Assembly (NCBI GenBank): GCA_902760645.1
Contig: CACWHC010000008.1
Span: forward strand, 1-64,000
DNA: 64,000 nt
Reading direction: 5' to 3'
DNA from: an uncultured bacterium
GTDB taxonomy: Bacteria; Cyanobacteriota; Vampirovibrionia; Gastranaerophilales; Gastranaerophilaceae
In this document: positions 43,567 to 52,452 of the stretch, piece by piece
How the letters are laid out: each line of letters opens with the position of its first letter
Position numbering within the stretch: the first letter of the stretch is position 1
Notes under the pieces: model-generated
Told to the model about the DNA's origin: nothing
What the model saw: only the letters and a program-made list of their open reading frames with translations
Database searches by the model: none
Program-made: the position numbers and the translations under genes

Positions 43567-44688
43567 ATGTCTATTCAAGGTGTGGGTTTAAATTCTCCGG
43601 TATTAAACAAAGTTCATAATCTACAGCCAAAAACGATTGAGGCTTATAACTCCAAGTCGGAAGTTGCTGTCGAGGATACAAAAAATGAAGCAGTGTCGGA
43701 TGTTGAACCTGAAAAGAAAAGCCATAAAGTAAGAAACTGGTCAATCGGATTAAGTGCGGCTGCTATACTTATAGGATTAGGTGTTGCGGGACGTAAAGGT
43801 AAACTTGGTTCTACAATAGAAAAGGCTCTAGGCGGCGGTACCGGGAACGATTCAGGTAAATTTGCTGATAATGTTGCAGGTTCAGGTAAAGCTGATGACG
43901 GTATCGTGATAGACGAAATTTCAGCAGAAGAATTTGAACGGATAAAAAATGCTTCAAAGATTAATGGTGGTGGTAAAGAATCTGTACAACCGAAAGCAGA
44001 GCAGCCAAAGGTAGAACAACCAAAACCTGAACAACCGAAAACAGAAGTTCCAAAAGCTCCAACAATTTCTCAGGCTGAAAAGGATGCAATTAATGCAAAA
44101 ATAGACAGAACTTTACCTTTAATCGGTGAAGATTTGAAATCTGTTAAAGCTCCTACTGTTGAAGATATTGAAAAAATGGGATATGATTTTTCAAAATTTG
44201 AACTAAAGGCTGAACCAAAAGCAAGAAAAGAACTGGTGTTGAAAGATGGCAGGAGGCAAACGATTAAATATGATGAGAATGGTAACCTTGATTCTGTGTG
44301 GATTTATTCTGCTAACGACAAGTACAACTGTGAATCTTGGATAAGATTCAATAAAGGTAATTTCAGATTAATTTACATTTCTGAAAGGGAGTCCTTTTAT
44401 TATTATAATCCTGACAAATCATTAGATTATGTATACAAAGTATTAAATAATGCTGACATTAATTATGATAATAAGGGCATTATAAAGAGTTATTTGCTGA
44501 AGGGTGAAAATAATACAGTAATAAAGGATATAGATTTCTTCCCCGGGACAGGTAAGATAAAAAGAATAACATACGGTGCCAATGGTTACGAACCGGAAAA
44601 GGCATTAAAGGTAGAAAAATTTGATGAAAAATCAGCAACTCCGGTTAAGGAAATATATATAAAAGACGGTCAGGAAATTGAAGGTTAA
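43567..44688 (+). CDS. Membrane-anchored hypothetical with YD-like units
   Basis: Not recognised. The frame is open from an ATG at 43540, but GAAAGG lies just before the ATG at 43567, so I take the latter (373 residues). N-terminal MSIQGVGLNSPVLNKVHN leads to a Lys/Glu-rich stretch, one hydrophobic segment (about 62-80) and a Pro/Gln repeat (QPKVEQPKPEQPKTE, about 145-170). The C-terminal half has YDENGNLDSVWIYS and NYDNKGIIKSYLL units like those in the protein at 30990. It may belong to the same lineage-specific family. Confidence 0.76.
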   Translation: MSIQGVGLNSPVLNKVHNLQPKTIEAYNSKSEVAVEDTKNEAVSDVEPEKKSHKVRNWSIGLSAAAILIGLGVAGRKGKLGSTIEKALGGGTGNDSGKFADNVAGSGKADDGIVIDEISAEEFERIKNASKINGGGKESVQPKAEQPKVEQPKPEQPKTEVPKAPTISQAEKDAINAKIDRTLPLIGEDLKSVKAPTVEDIEKMGYDFSKFELKAEPKARKELVLKDGRRQTIKYDENGNLDSVWIYSANDKYNCESWIRFNKGNFRLIYISERESFYYYNPDKSLDYVYKVLNNADINYDNKGIIKSYLLKGENNTVIKDIDFFPGTGKIKRITYGANGYEPEKALKVEKFDEKSATPVKEIYIKDGQEIEG

Positions 44689-44769
44689 ATTATTTTTATA
44701 AGTTAATATATTAAAATTTCAGCAGTCCTAAAATTTAAAAATTTTTATTGTAAAGATATGTAACAAAAC

Positions 44770-44797
44770 CCAAAAGCACTGAAATTCATGCTTTTGG
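44770..44797 (+). terminator. Terminator after the YD-like gene
   Basis: A 9-bp stem (44770-44778 with 44789-44797) is followed by AAATTTTTT. Confidence 0.75.
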
Positions 44798-44840
44798 AAA
44801 TTTTTTATATACATGAAAAAGAATAGAGAGAGTACAAGTC

Positions 44841-46517
44841 ATGAGTATGGATTTTAGATTCAGACCCGGCATTCAGACTTCTTTGAATTCTAGTGCCAAC
44901 ATAAAATCCAATATCGCCGCCAAAAAGGCGGGCGAGGGAGGAGCTTCCGGCGTACAAAATACCGTCGGTAAGACTGCTGCCGAAAACTTGTCCAAAACAA
45001 ATTCTCTTTCAACTAATAATTGGGATGCAAACAGTTCGGTATTTAACATCAAAAATACAGGTACAACCACAAATGACGGCAGTGTCGCAAAAAAATCCAG
45101 TAATTTTGTGAGTCATGGTTATGGTGGTTCCACAACTTCAAGAGCTACGAATTCAAACGGTTTTACCCGAGATAATAATTATGTAAGTTCAGGATATTGG
45201 AATAAAGAGGCTGAACGTGCCGACATAAAAAGAATGCAGTTAACCGGTGATGCGAATTACGGGGTTTCCCGTATGCCGGGTTCTACCGGAGGTAACAGGC
45301 GAAGCGGACTCCGTGAAGCGCAGCGTGATGCCGAGATGGAAAGATATATATATGAAAAGACCCATCCGCAAATAAAAGAAAGTTTTTGGCAAAAAGCCGC
45401 AGGAGTTGCAGCCGGTATTCAAGGTGTTGCCGGAATTGTTTCAAACGGTGTGGATCTCGGTAAAAGTATAGCTTCATTATTCTCAAAATCATCAAAAACA
45501 GGCGGCGGTGAGGCTGCTGCAAGTTCGGCTGGCGGACAACCTACATCCGGTGGTGCGGCTACCCCTGCTTCTGCAAATAATAAAGCCGCTACTAGAGCAG
45601 CTGATTCGTCAACATCTGCCGGGGCTTCTCCGGGTAACTCAAGTTCTGCTGTTAATGATATGGAAAAAGCACAAAATTCGGCTGAGCTTGGTAGTGCAAT
45701 AAACAGTGCGAAAGATGAAGCCGGAGCAATGGATGATAAAATTTCAAATGCAAATGCACAAGTTGCCGAAAAGAAAGCTGCAAATTCAGGGCTTAAAGCT
45801 GCCGCTAAACAGGAAGCAAAACAAGCAAAAGCTGCAACAAAAGAAGTTAAAACCCATAACGATGCTGCCGCAAAATATAAGCAAAATGCTGCACAGGCAA
45901 AAGGTGCTGCTGAAGGCTATAATACAAGAATAAACAGTAATACTAATACAATGCAGACTAATGATAATACAATTAGCCAGAATAAAAATAAAATATCTGA
46001 TATCTCAAGTCAATTATCGAATCTGAAAGAGCCTAAAGCACCGGGCAGTAATGCAAGTGCTGCGGAGCAGGCTCAATATAAGAAAGATTTGGCGGAATAT
46101 AAGAAACAAAAATCTGAATTAGAAACTAACAGGAAGAATCTTCAAGATGCTAATACTAAATTGGAGCAGGAAAATACTAAATTAGAACAGGAAAATACAA
46201 AACTCGAAGGCAAAGTAAAAGAATACGAAGCTAAATATCAAGAAGCTAAAGAGGCAGAGTCAAAAGAAACTTCTCTTGCAAGTGATGCTCAAAAATTTGC
46301 AGATAAGGAAACTGAGGAAGCTAATAAGGCACAAGAAGCTTATAATAAAAATGACTCGGAATATAAAGGTGCAAAAGCTGCTGTCAGTGAATTGCAGCAA
46401 CAGCAGAGTACGCTTAATTCATCAATAAAAGAACAGGAATCAAGAAGAAAAGAAATGATGAAAAATGAAGAAAAAGAGAAGTTGACTCAAGCCAAAAAGC
46501 CTGATGAACAGCAATAA
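44841..46517 (+). CDS. Ala/Gln-rich coiled-coil hypothetical protein
   Basis: Not recognised, 558 residues, no signal peptide. Residues 1-175 are polar, Asn/Ser/Gly-rich. An amphipathic Gly/Ala segment (about 183-215, AAGVAAGIQGVAGIVSNGV) could contact membranes. An Ala/Ser/Gly linker (about 220-275) and a very long coiled coil (about 275-558) follow, including a triplicated LEQENTK unit near 440. A weak SD lies ahead of the ATG. The layout (coiled coil plus amphipathic helix) is reminiscent of secreted translocator-type proteins but no secretion genes are adjacent. Confidence 0.75.
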   Translation: MSMDFRFRPGIQTSLNSSANIKSNIAAKKAGEGGASGVQNTVGKTAAENLSKTNSLSTNNWDANSSVFNIKNTGTTTNDGSVAKKSSNFVSHGYGGSTTSRATNSNGFTRDNNYVSSGYWNKEAERADIKRMQLTGDANYGVSRMPGSTGGNRRSGLREAQRDAEMERYIYEKTHPQIKESFWQKAAGVAAGIQGVAGIVSNGVDLGKSIASLFSKSSKTGGGEAAASSAGGQPTSGGAATPASANNKAATRAADSSTSAGASPGNSSSAVNDMEKAQNSAELGSAINSAKDEAGAMDDKISNANAQVAEKKAANSGLKAAAKQEAKQAKAATKEVKTHNDAAAKYKQNAAQAKGAAEGYNTRINSNTNTMQTNDNTISQNKNKISDISSQLSNLKEPKAPGSNASAAEQAQYKKDLAEYKKQKSELETNRKNLQDANTKLEQENTKLEQENTKLEGKVKEYEAKYQEAKEAESKETSLASDAQKFADKETEEANKAQEAYNKNDSEYKGAKAAVSELQQQQSTLNSSIKEQESRRKEMMKNEEKEKLTQAKKPDEQQ

Positions 46518-46600
46518 TTTTGATGTTTACTTTTCTTTACTTATAGGTTTACAAATAGGTTAATTTAAAGTAAAATATTTTCAGTGACAGTATTGTCGAG

Positions 46601-46630
46601 AAAAAAGAACGGGACACCTCGTTCTTTTTT
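46601..46630 (+). terminator. Terminator between the coiled-coil gene and rimP
   Basis: An 11-bp stem (46601-46611 with 46620-46630), loop GGACACCT, T-rich 3' side. It means rimP-nusA needs its own promoter or read-through. Confidence 0.85.
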
Positions 46631-46663
46631 TAATTAATAAAATGCTGAAAGGTATGGTGTGAT

Positions 46664-47146
46664 ATGAAGCAGGATATTAACAGATATGAAATTTTGGAAA
46701 AAATAACCCCGCTTATTGAAAATACTGCTATGCGTTTCGGCTATATCCCGATAGAGATTGAATTTGTGAAAGAAAACCACAGATGGTTTTTAAGAATTTA
46801 TCTTTATTCTTCGGAAAAAGATGTTACTTTGGATGATTGTGAGGGTGTAACAAGAAGCTTGAGTGACTTTTTGGATGAACTTATTCCGGTAAAATACTAT
46901 CTTGAAGTGTCTTCTCCGGGATTGGAAAGAAAATTTAAGTCGGATAAAGAGTTTGTAATCTTTAAGGGCAGACGTGCTTCAATAAAACTAAAAGAACCTC
47001 TTGAAGGTGAAACAGAGAAAATATTTAAGGGTGAAATTATTGATTACAATGATACTGACGGATTGACCTTCCTGAGGTTTGATGACGGTCAGGAGCTTGT
47101 AATTCCAAGAAATAACATTCAATCAGCTAAATTATATATAGATTAA
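46664..47146 (+). CDS. rimP: Ribosome maturation factor RimP
   Basis: A 160-residue protein needed for 30S maturation. N-terminal domain (about 10-85) with IEIEFVKENHRWFLRIYLYS and the second domain's start YYLEVSSPGLERKFKSDKEF are diagnostic. Full length. It is followed 17 bases later by nusA, the usual conserved order rimP-nusA. The SD is weak (GAAAGG, 14 bases upstream). Confidence 0.95.
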   Translation: MKQDINRYEILEKITPLIENTAMRFGYIPIEIEFVKENHRWFLRIYLYSSEKDVTLDDCEGVTRSLSDFLDELIPVKYYLEVSSPGLERKFKSDKEFVIFKGRRASIKLKEPLEGETEKIFKGEIIDYNDTDGLTFLRFDDGQELVIPRNNIQSAKLYID

Positions 47147-47163
47147 TAAAAAGGAGAAAAAAC

Positions 47164-48399
47164 ATGATTAAAATTGGTGGCGGAAATTTAAATGAAGCAC
47201 TGGAAGAACTTGAAAGAGAACGCGGTATATCAAAAGATGTTCTTGTAAGTTCATTATGTGATGCTATGGTTGCAGCATACAAAAAACATATGAGAAATAA
47301 AGAAGCTACGAATATTGAAGCTATTTTGGATGAACAATCCGGTGAAATAGGCGTATTCAGTACAAAATCTGTTGTCAAAAAAGTTGAAGATGATGAAACA
47401 CAAATTTCACTGGCTGAAGCAAAAGAAATTGATGAAGATGTTGAAGAAGGTGATGAAGTCAAACTTGAGGTTACACCTGAACAATTTGGACGTATTGCAG
47501 CTCAGGCAGCTAAGCAGGTGCTTACGCAAAGAATCCGTGAAGCTGAAAGAAATCTTGTATTAAATGAATTTCTTGATAAAAAAGGTACTCTTACTACAGG
47601 TATTATTCAGCGTGTTGAAAACAGAAATGTTATAGTCAATATCGGTAAAACCGATGCTATTATGCCTCAGAAAGAACAAATTCCGGGCGAATATTATAAA
47701 CCGGGTAACAGAATCAGAGTATTTGTTCTCAACGTAAAAGAAACAACAAGATTGCCTCAGGTTATAGTTTCTCATGCACACGCAGAAATCGTTAGAGAAT
47801 TGTTTGAACTTGAAGTTCCTGAAATTGAAGACGGTATCGTAGAAATTAAGTCAATTTCCCGTGAAGCAGGTTACAGAACTAAAATAGCCGTATGGTCTAA
47901 TGACCCTGAAGTCGATAGCGTAGGTGCTTGCATAGGACCAAGAGGCAGCAGAATTCAAACAATCGTGTCAGAATTGAAAAACGAAAAAATTGATATCGTA
48001 AGATATTCTGATGATCCTGTTGAATATATTGTAAATGCACTATCTCCTGCAAGAGTTGTGTCTGTTGATATTATGGCTGATGATGAGAATGCTCATGAAG
48101 CTATGGTGGTTGTTCCTGATGACCAGTTATCATTGGCTATCGGCCGTGAAGGTCAGAACGTTAGATTAGCTCACAAATTGACAGGCTGGAAGATTGATAT
48201 TAAGAGCGTAACTCAAATGGAAAAAGCTGAAGCTGCTCAAACTTATGAAGAACCTGAAGAAATTGTAGAAGATGATTTTGAGCATGAAGATGAACTTCAG
48301 CAGGAAATAGAAGAAGAAATGAATCAACAGGCTTATGATGAAGAGGATATTCAGCATGATGAAGTTGTTGAAGAAGAAGACACAGAGTCTGAAGAATAA
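47164..48399 (+). CDS. nusA: Transcription termination/antitermination factor NusA
   Basis: A 411-residue RNA-polymerase-binding factor controlling pausing, termination and antitermination. The N-terminal RNAP-binding domain is about 1-130, S1 about 135-205, and two KH domains about 205-350 with IGPRGSRIQTI and AIGREGQNVRLA as the GXXG loops. A Glu/Asp-rich acidic tail fills about 365-411. AAAAGGAG precedes the ATG. The usual downstream rnpM (ylxR) and infB are missing; a terminator follows immediately. Confidence 0.96.
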   Translation: MIKIGGGNLNEALEELERERGISKDVLVSSLCDAMVAAYKKHMRNKEATNIEAILDEQSGEIGVFSTKSVVKKVEDDETQISLAEAKEIDEDVEEGDEVKLEVTPEQFGRIAAQAAKQVLTQRIREAERNLVLNEFLDKKGTLTTGIIQRVENRNVIVNIGKTDAIMPQKEQIPGEYYKPGNRIRVFVLNVKETTRLPQVIVSHAHAEIVRELFELEVPEIEDGIVEIKSISREAGYRTKIAVWSNDPEVDSVGACIGPRGSRIQTIVSELKNEKIDIVRYSDDPVEYIVNALSPARVVSVDIMADDENAHEAMVVVPDDQLSLAIGREGQNVRLAHKLTGWKIDIKSVTQMEKAEAAQTYEEPEEIVEDDFEHEDELQQEIEEEMNQQAYDEEDIQHDEVVEEEDTESEE

Positions 48400-48431
48400 G
48401 TTTCAATTTATAAAAACAATGATAGACATAG

Positions 48432-48454
48432 AAAGAGCCGCAATGCGGCTCTTT
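48432..48454 (+). terminator. Terminator after nusA
   Basis: A 10-bp stem AAAGAGCCGC/GCGGCTCTTT (48432-48441 with 48445-48454), loop AAT. Confidence 0.85.
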
Positions 48455-48487
48455 TGGTTAGTATGTCAGAATGTTTTGAGTTAAATT

Positions 48488-49318
48488 TTAAGCAACATTT
48501 CTTGTAGAACGATTGATAAGTCCCATGCATAATGTTGTTATTGCTCCGACCACTAATGCCCCTGTCGCAGCAGATTTCGTTCTTGCTCTCGGCAAGAAGT
48601 CTTTTACTATTTCATAACTCTTTTTAAGCTGTTTGTTGTTAGTAAGTTCAAATAATTTATTTGAAGATACGGTTCTTCTCTTTGCAAGTGCTGCAAGAAA
48701 ATCATGATACGCTTCTCTGACACCTGCATATCTTGCGGAATTGTTTTTGACCTGGAATAATTTTTCATTTGTAATATTTCTGACATTTGTTCTGTAAATT
48801 TCAATTTTTGATGAAATTATTGCTCTTGCATTTGCTAAGGCTGAATTAGCTTCATTTAATGCAAGTTTAAGTTTTTCACTGTCAGGTGATTTCTTTAGAT
48901 TTTCTTTTGCGGCTCTGTATTTTTTGTTAAGTTCGATGTAATCGGTTTCTTTCATTGCTTGCTGTAAATTAATTTTGCTTTCTTTAAGATTGTTTTCCAT
49001 GTTTTCCGGTACTGCAACCTTTTCAAATTTCTTTCTCCAGTTGCAGGCAGTTTGGCGTACCTGATTGATTACGGTATTTTTTGATTCCCGATAATCCTTT
49101 CTCGCATTTTTGATGGCAGCTAAAGCTTTCGATTCTTTGTCGGACATGTTTTCTGCCAAATCTTTTGAATAAATCTTTTCAAATTTGTCATCATTTAGAA
49201 TTAATAGTCTTTTTAGTGAATATTTTCTTGGTGCTAACGTATAGCCAATGCCCAATCCTATAACCCCGCCCGCAAACGGTTCAATCACAGGACTGACTGA
49301 TAAGGACCTCTCGCTCAT
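48488..49318 (-). CDS. Coiled-coil hypothetical with terminal hydrophobic segments
   Basis: Not recognised, 276 residues. A hydrophobic Gly-rich segment near the N terminus (about 12-28, EPFAGGVIGLGIGYTLA) and one near the C terminus (about 248-268, GALVVGAITTLCMGLI) flank a long helical charged region (about 40-245). This suggests two membrane contacts with a soluble coiled coil between. No signal peptide. AAGGGGG lies upstream of the ATG. Convergent with nusA. Confidence 0.75.
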   Translation of the reverse strand: MSERSLSVSPVIEPFAGGVIGLGIGYTLAPRKYSLKRLLILNDDKFEKIYSKDLAENMSDKESKALAAIKNARKDYRESKNTVINQVRQTACNWRKKFEKVAVPENMENNLKESKINLQQAMKETDYIELNKKYRAAKENLKKSPDSEKLKLALNEANSALANARAIISSKIEIYRTNVRNITNEKLFQVKNNSARYAGVREAYHDFLAALAKRRTVSSNKLFELTNNKQLKKSYEIVKDFLPRARTKSAATGALVVGAITTLCMGLINRSTRNVA

Positions 49319-49420
49319 AAGAACCCCCTTTTACATATTCTCTTTTTTAACTCCTAAACCTGTTTACATTATACACCAAAATTTAAAAATTTGTTATATT
49401 TCTTTATAAAACTTTACATA

Positions 49421-49449
49421 TTGTTACATTTTATTATTTATGTTATAAT
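49421..49449 (+). promoter_or_regulatory. Promoter of the glycosyltransferase gene
   Basis: TTGTTA (49421-49426), 17 bases, TATAAT (49444-49449) preceded by TGT to give an extended -10. AGGAGG lies ahead of the ATG at 49470. Confidence 0.8.
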
Positions 49450-49469
49450 GGCAACGGATAGGAGGTCGT

Positions 49470-50543
49470 ATGCCTGAAGAATTACCTTTGGTTACCGTAA
49501 TAACGCCGGTTTCAAATCTAATTGATAATGAAAAAATTGATGAATTTAATTTGTTAACTACACTGTTAAATTTACAAAATTATCCGAATGTTGAACATTT
49601 GGTTATTGACAAAGCATCAAAAGACGGTACGGTTCAATTATTAATGGATTATAAGAGTAAAGGGTATATTCAGCTTTATACCGAGCCTGACACCGGAAGA
49701 TTTGAGGCTTTAACAAAAGGTATTATGCGTGCAAGAGGTAAGTATGTTGCATTTTTAAATTGTGATGATTTTATCCATGATATTACCGCTTTTACGGATA
49801 TTGTTCAGCTTATGGAAGAATACGATGCTGCATATACATTTTCAACCACATATGCTATCCATCCGGAAGGTTATGTATTTGCTTTTGAACCTACGATGTA
49901 CAATGTATTTCAGGTAATGCCATGTGCTTTTCAGGGTATGGTATTTAAAAAGTCGGTTTTGGCTCAGGAAGGATATTTTGATCCGAAATTTAAAATGATA
50001 GCCGATTATGATTTGGTTCTGAGATTATTTTTAAAAGAGTATCCGGGTGTATATTTTGATAAGAATTATGTAACATACAGAATTTCTGATACAATATTAA
50101 ATTCACCAAAGCCGGTAGAAGCTGAAAACAAGCAAATTTTAATTAAAAATTACAGAAATATGTATCCTTTGACAAATGAAATAATTGATAAGATGGTTGA
50201 AACTTCCGAGTTTCCGCCGGAATTTTTGGAAAAATTGTCAGGGTATTTCCCTGAGGAGTCAAAGTCGGAATTTCTTGAAGCGTGCGAAAGTATGCACCAA
50301 TTAAGACTCGGAAATGATATAATGCCTGAAGAAAATCAGGTTGCGGAAAATGTGCCAGAAGAACAAGCAGAACCTCAATCTCAGCAACAGGCTGCTCCTC
50401 CGCCCCAGCCGCAAATGCAAAGACCACAAATGCCCGGAATGCCAAGGCCGGGGATGCCTCAGCAGGGTATGAATCCTCAGCAAAGGTTTTCTACTCAGCC
50501 GTTTCCTCAGCGGCAAACTCCTCCTCCAGGGTTTACAAGATAG
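49470..50543 (+). CDS. Glycosyltransferase family 2 protein
   Basis: A 357-residue GT-A-fold glycosyltransferase. The N-terminal domain (about 1-215) begins LPLVTVITPVSN, with HLVIDKASKDGTVQLL and the DxD-like metal site in FLNCDDFI, plus MIADYDLVLRLF, as in colanic-acid or LPS-type transferases. Residues about 285-357 form a Pro/Gln/Met-rich unstructured tail unusual for the family. AGGAGG precedes the ATG. It transfers a sugar from a nucleotide sugar, acceptor unknown. It lies just upstream of the LPS-export genes. Confidence 0.92.
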   Translation: MPEELPLVTVITPVSNLIDNEKIDEFNLLTTLLNLQNYPNVEHLVIDKASKDGTVQLLMDYKSKGYIQLYTEPDTGRFEALTKGIMRARGKYVAFLNCDDFIHDITAFTDIVQLMEEYDAAYTFSTTYAIHPEGYVFAFEPTMYNVFQVMPCAFQGMVFKKSVLAQEGYFDPKFKMIADYDLVLRLFLKEYPGVYFDKNYVTYRISDTILNSPKPVEAENKQILIKNYRNMYPLTNEIIDKMVETSEFPPEFLEKLSGYFPEESKSEFLEACESMHQLRLGNDIMPEENQVAENVPEEQAEPQSQQQAAPPPQPQMQRPQMPGMPRPGMPQQGMNPQQRFSTQPFPQRQTPPPGFTR

Positions 50544-50608
50544 TTTATTTTCCCTTGCATTGTAATTTTATTTCAAGTAAAATTATAATACATGATTAAG
50601 GGGAATAT

Positions 50609-51334
50609 ATGAAAATTGAGGCTCAAAATCTTATAAAAATATACGGTGATCGCAGCGTAGTAAATGACGTATCTTTTTATGTCAATAAAGGTGAAGTTGT
50701 TTGTTTGCTTGGTCCTAACGGTGCAGGTAAAACTACAACGTTCTATATGGTTGTAGGTCTTATAAAGCCGAATAAGGGCAGAATATTGCTTAACGGCGAG
50801 GATATATCCGCTATGCCAATGAATTTAAGGGCAAAAATGGGTATCGGTTATCTTCCTCAGGAAGTTTCCATTTTTAGAAAATTATCGGTAGAAGATAATT
50901 TAAAGCTTGTATTGCAGATGAATGACAAGTTGACTGTTTCAGAGAAAAAGAAATTACTTGAAACTTTGCTTAATGAATTTGGTATTGAAAGATTACGTTC
51001 TGCTTCCGCAATATCTTTATCAGGCGGCGAAAGAAGACGTGTTGAAATTGCAAGAGCACTTGCGGCAAGTCCGGATTTTATTCTTCTTGATGAACCGTTT
51101 GCGGGTATTGACCCTATTGCTATAGGTGAAATTAAGGATAATATAAGAAAAATTTCGGAAGAAAAAGGAATTGGTATCCTTATTACCGACCACAACCCTA
51201 AAGCTACGTTGTCAATTACTGACAGGGCTTATGTAATATTTGACGGTAAAATTAAAATTCAGGGCAGAAGTGCAGATGTCGCAGTTGATCCGGTAGCAAA
51301 AGAGTTTTATTTAGGAAAGGATTTTGAACTCTAA
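50609..51334 (+). CDS. lptB: LPS export ABC transporter ATP-binding protein
   Basis: A 241-residue ATPase driving the Lpt bridge that moves LPS from inner to outer membrane. Walker A is GPNGAGKTT near 35, the signature LSGGERRRVEIARAL near 140, Walker B ILLDEPFAGIDP near 158, and the H-loop ITDHNP. Full length and characteristic of LptB rather than generic ABC proteins (YLPQEVSIFRKLSVEDNL). The stop codon overlaps the next start by one base. Confidence 0.96.
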   Translation: MKIEAQNLIKIYGDRSVVNDVSFYVNKGEVVCLLGPNGAGKTTTFYMVVGLIKPNKGRILLNGEDISAMPMNLRAKMGIGYLPQEVSIFRKLSVEDNLKLVLQMNDKLTVSEKKKLLETLLNEFGIERLRSASAISLSGGERRRVEIARALAASPDFILLDEPFAGIDPIAIGEIKDNIRKISEEKGIGILITDHNPKATLSITDRAYVIFDGKIKIQGRSADVAVDPVAKEFYLGKDFEL

Positions 51335-52449
51335 TGAAGTTACTTCCTGAGATTACTATATATGACAAATATATTTTTAAGCAGGTTTTTGTTGCAACAT
51401 TTGTTGCAATATTGCTTTTTACGGTAGTATGGATTGCTCCCGAAATGCTTTTAAATACCATTAAAGATGCTTTAGACGGAGATTATACCGCAAAAGTTGC
51501 ATGTATAGTGTTGTTGTGTCAGGTACCGTTAATTTTAGGTAAGGCATTTCCTGTAGGGTTATTATTGGGTGCATTGTTTACTTTCGATAAACTGTCAAAA
51601 GATTCAGAATTAACTATATTCAGAGCAGTCGGGCTTTCTTTCAAAAGAATTTTGGCGCCTGTTCTTGTTTTGAGTTTTTTGGTTACGGGGCTTTGTTTTT
51701 GGACTTGTGATAAATTAATTCCAAAATCGGAAAATATATTGAAAATACTCAAGAATATTCATCCTTCTACCCAATACATTTATACTCAAAAGGATGAGAG
51801 CGGTGCTCCGAAATTGGCTGTAGTTGTTTCTTCATTTAGTGAAAATGTTATGCACAATGTTATAGTTTTGGATTTTTCAACAAAGATTTATTCTGATGTT
51901 CACCAGTTGTCAAATATATATTCTGCTGTTACGGGTGAGTATAAAGGTGATTATTGGAAGCTTAATGATATAAAACAATATAAAATATCCAGTGACGGTA
52001 TTTTTACGGCTATCGGGCATATTGACAGTATGGATATTCTGAAAGGTGAATCTGCAAAAAATGCGTTTACTTTAATGACTTATTCAACTAAAAAAGAACG
52101 TGAGATTACCAATTCAGACATGAAAAATTATATATCACTTCTCAAAAAAGAAGGTATGGATGAAGAATATCAGTATATGCTGAACAAATATTTCCAACGT
52201 TTCTTACATCCTTTTGTATGTGTATTGCTGGCTATAATGGGTACGCTGTTAGGCTTCAGTAAACCCAGAGAACAGCGTATGATTGGATTTGCTATAGCTA
52301 TAGCGAGTATATTTGTGTATTATATTACATTGCCGTTCTTCGATTTGCTTGCGGAAAAGGGTGTATTGCACCCTCTTATAACCGCCGCATTTCCGCCAAT
52401 TGCGTTTACGGCTTGTATTATTGCATTTTATAAGTCAAAGGATTTGTAG
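51334..52449 (+). CDS. LptF/LptG-family permease (YjgP/YjgQ)
   Basis: A 371-residue permease with six hydrophobic helices (about 12-37, 50-80, 95-118, and three at 285-365) and a periplasmic beta-jellyroll domain between. It matches the YjgP/YjgQ pattern: IYDKYIFKQVFVATFVAILLF near the start and FHPFVCVLLAIMGTLLGFS-like RFLHPFVCVLL in the second half. It is coupled to lptB by a one-base overlap. Only one permease is seen here, so either a partner lies elsewhere or a homodimer forms. Confidence 0.93.
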   Translation: MKLLPEITIYDKYIFKQVFVATFVAILLFTVVWIAPEMLLNTIKDALDGDYTAKVACIVLLCQVPLILGKAFPVGLLLGALFTFDKLSKDSELTIFRAVGLSFKRILAPVLVLSFLVTGLCFWTCDKLIPKSENILKILKNIHPSTQYIYTQKDESGAPKLAVVVSSFSENVMHNVIVLDFSTKIYSDVHQLSNIYSAVTGEYKGDYWKLNDIKQYKISSDGIFTAIGHIDSMDILKGESAKNAFTLMTYSTKKEREITNSDMKNYISLLKKEGMDEEYQYMLNKYFQRFLHPFVCVLLAIMGTLLGFSKPREQRMIGFAIAIASIFVYYITLPFFDLLAEKGVLHPLITAAFPPIAFTACIIAFYKSKDL

Positions 52450-52452
52450 AAA

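Noticed and set aside
45240-45933. Several 60-80-codon frames inside the coiled-coil gene at 44841
   Set aside because: Shadows of a repetitive, Gln/Ala/Lys-rich coding sequence; composition is artefactual.
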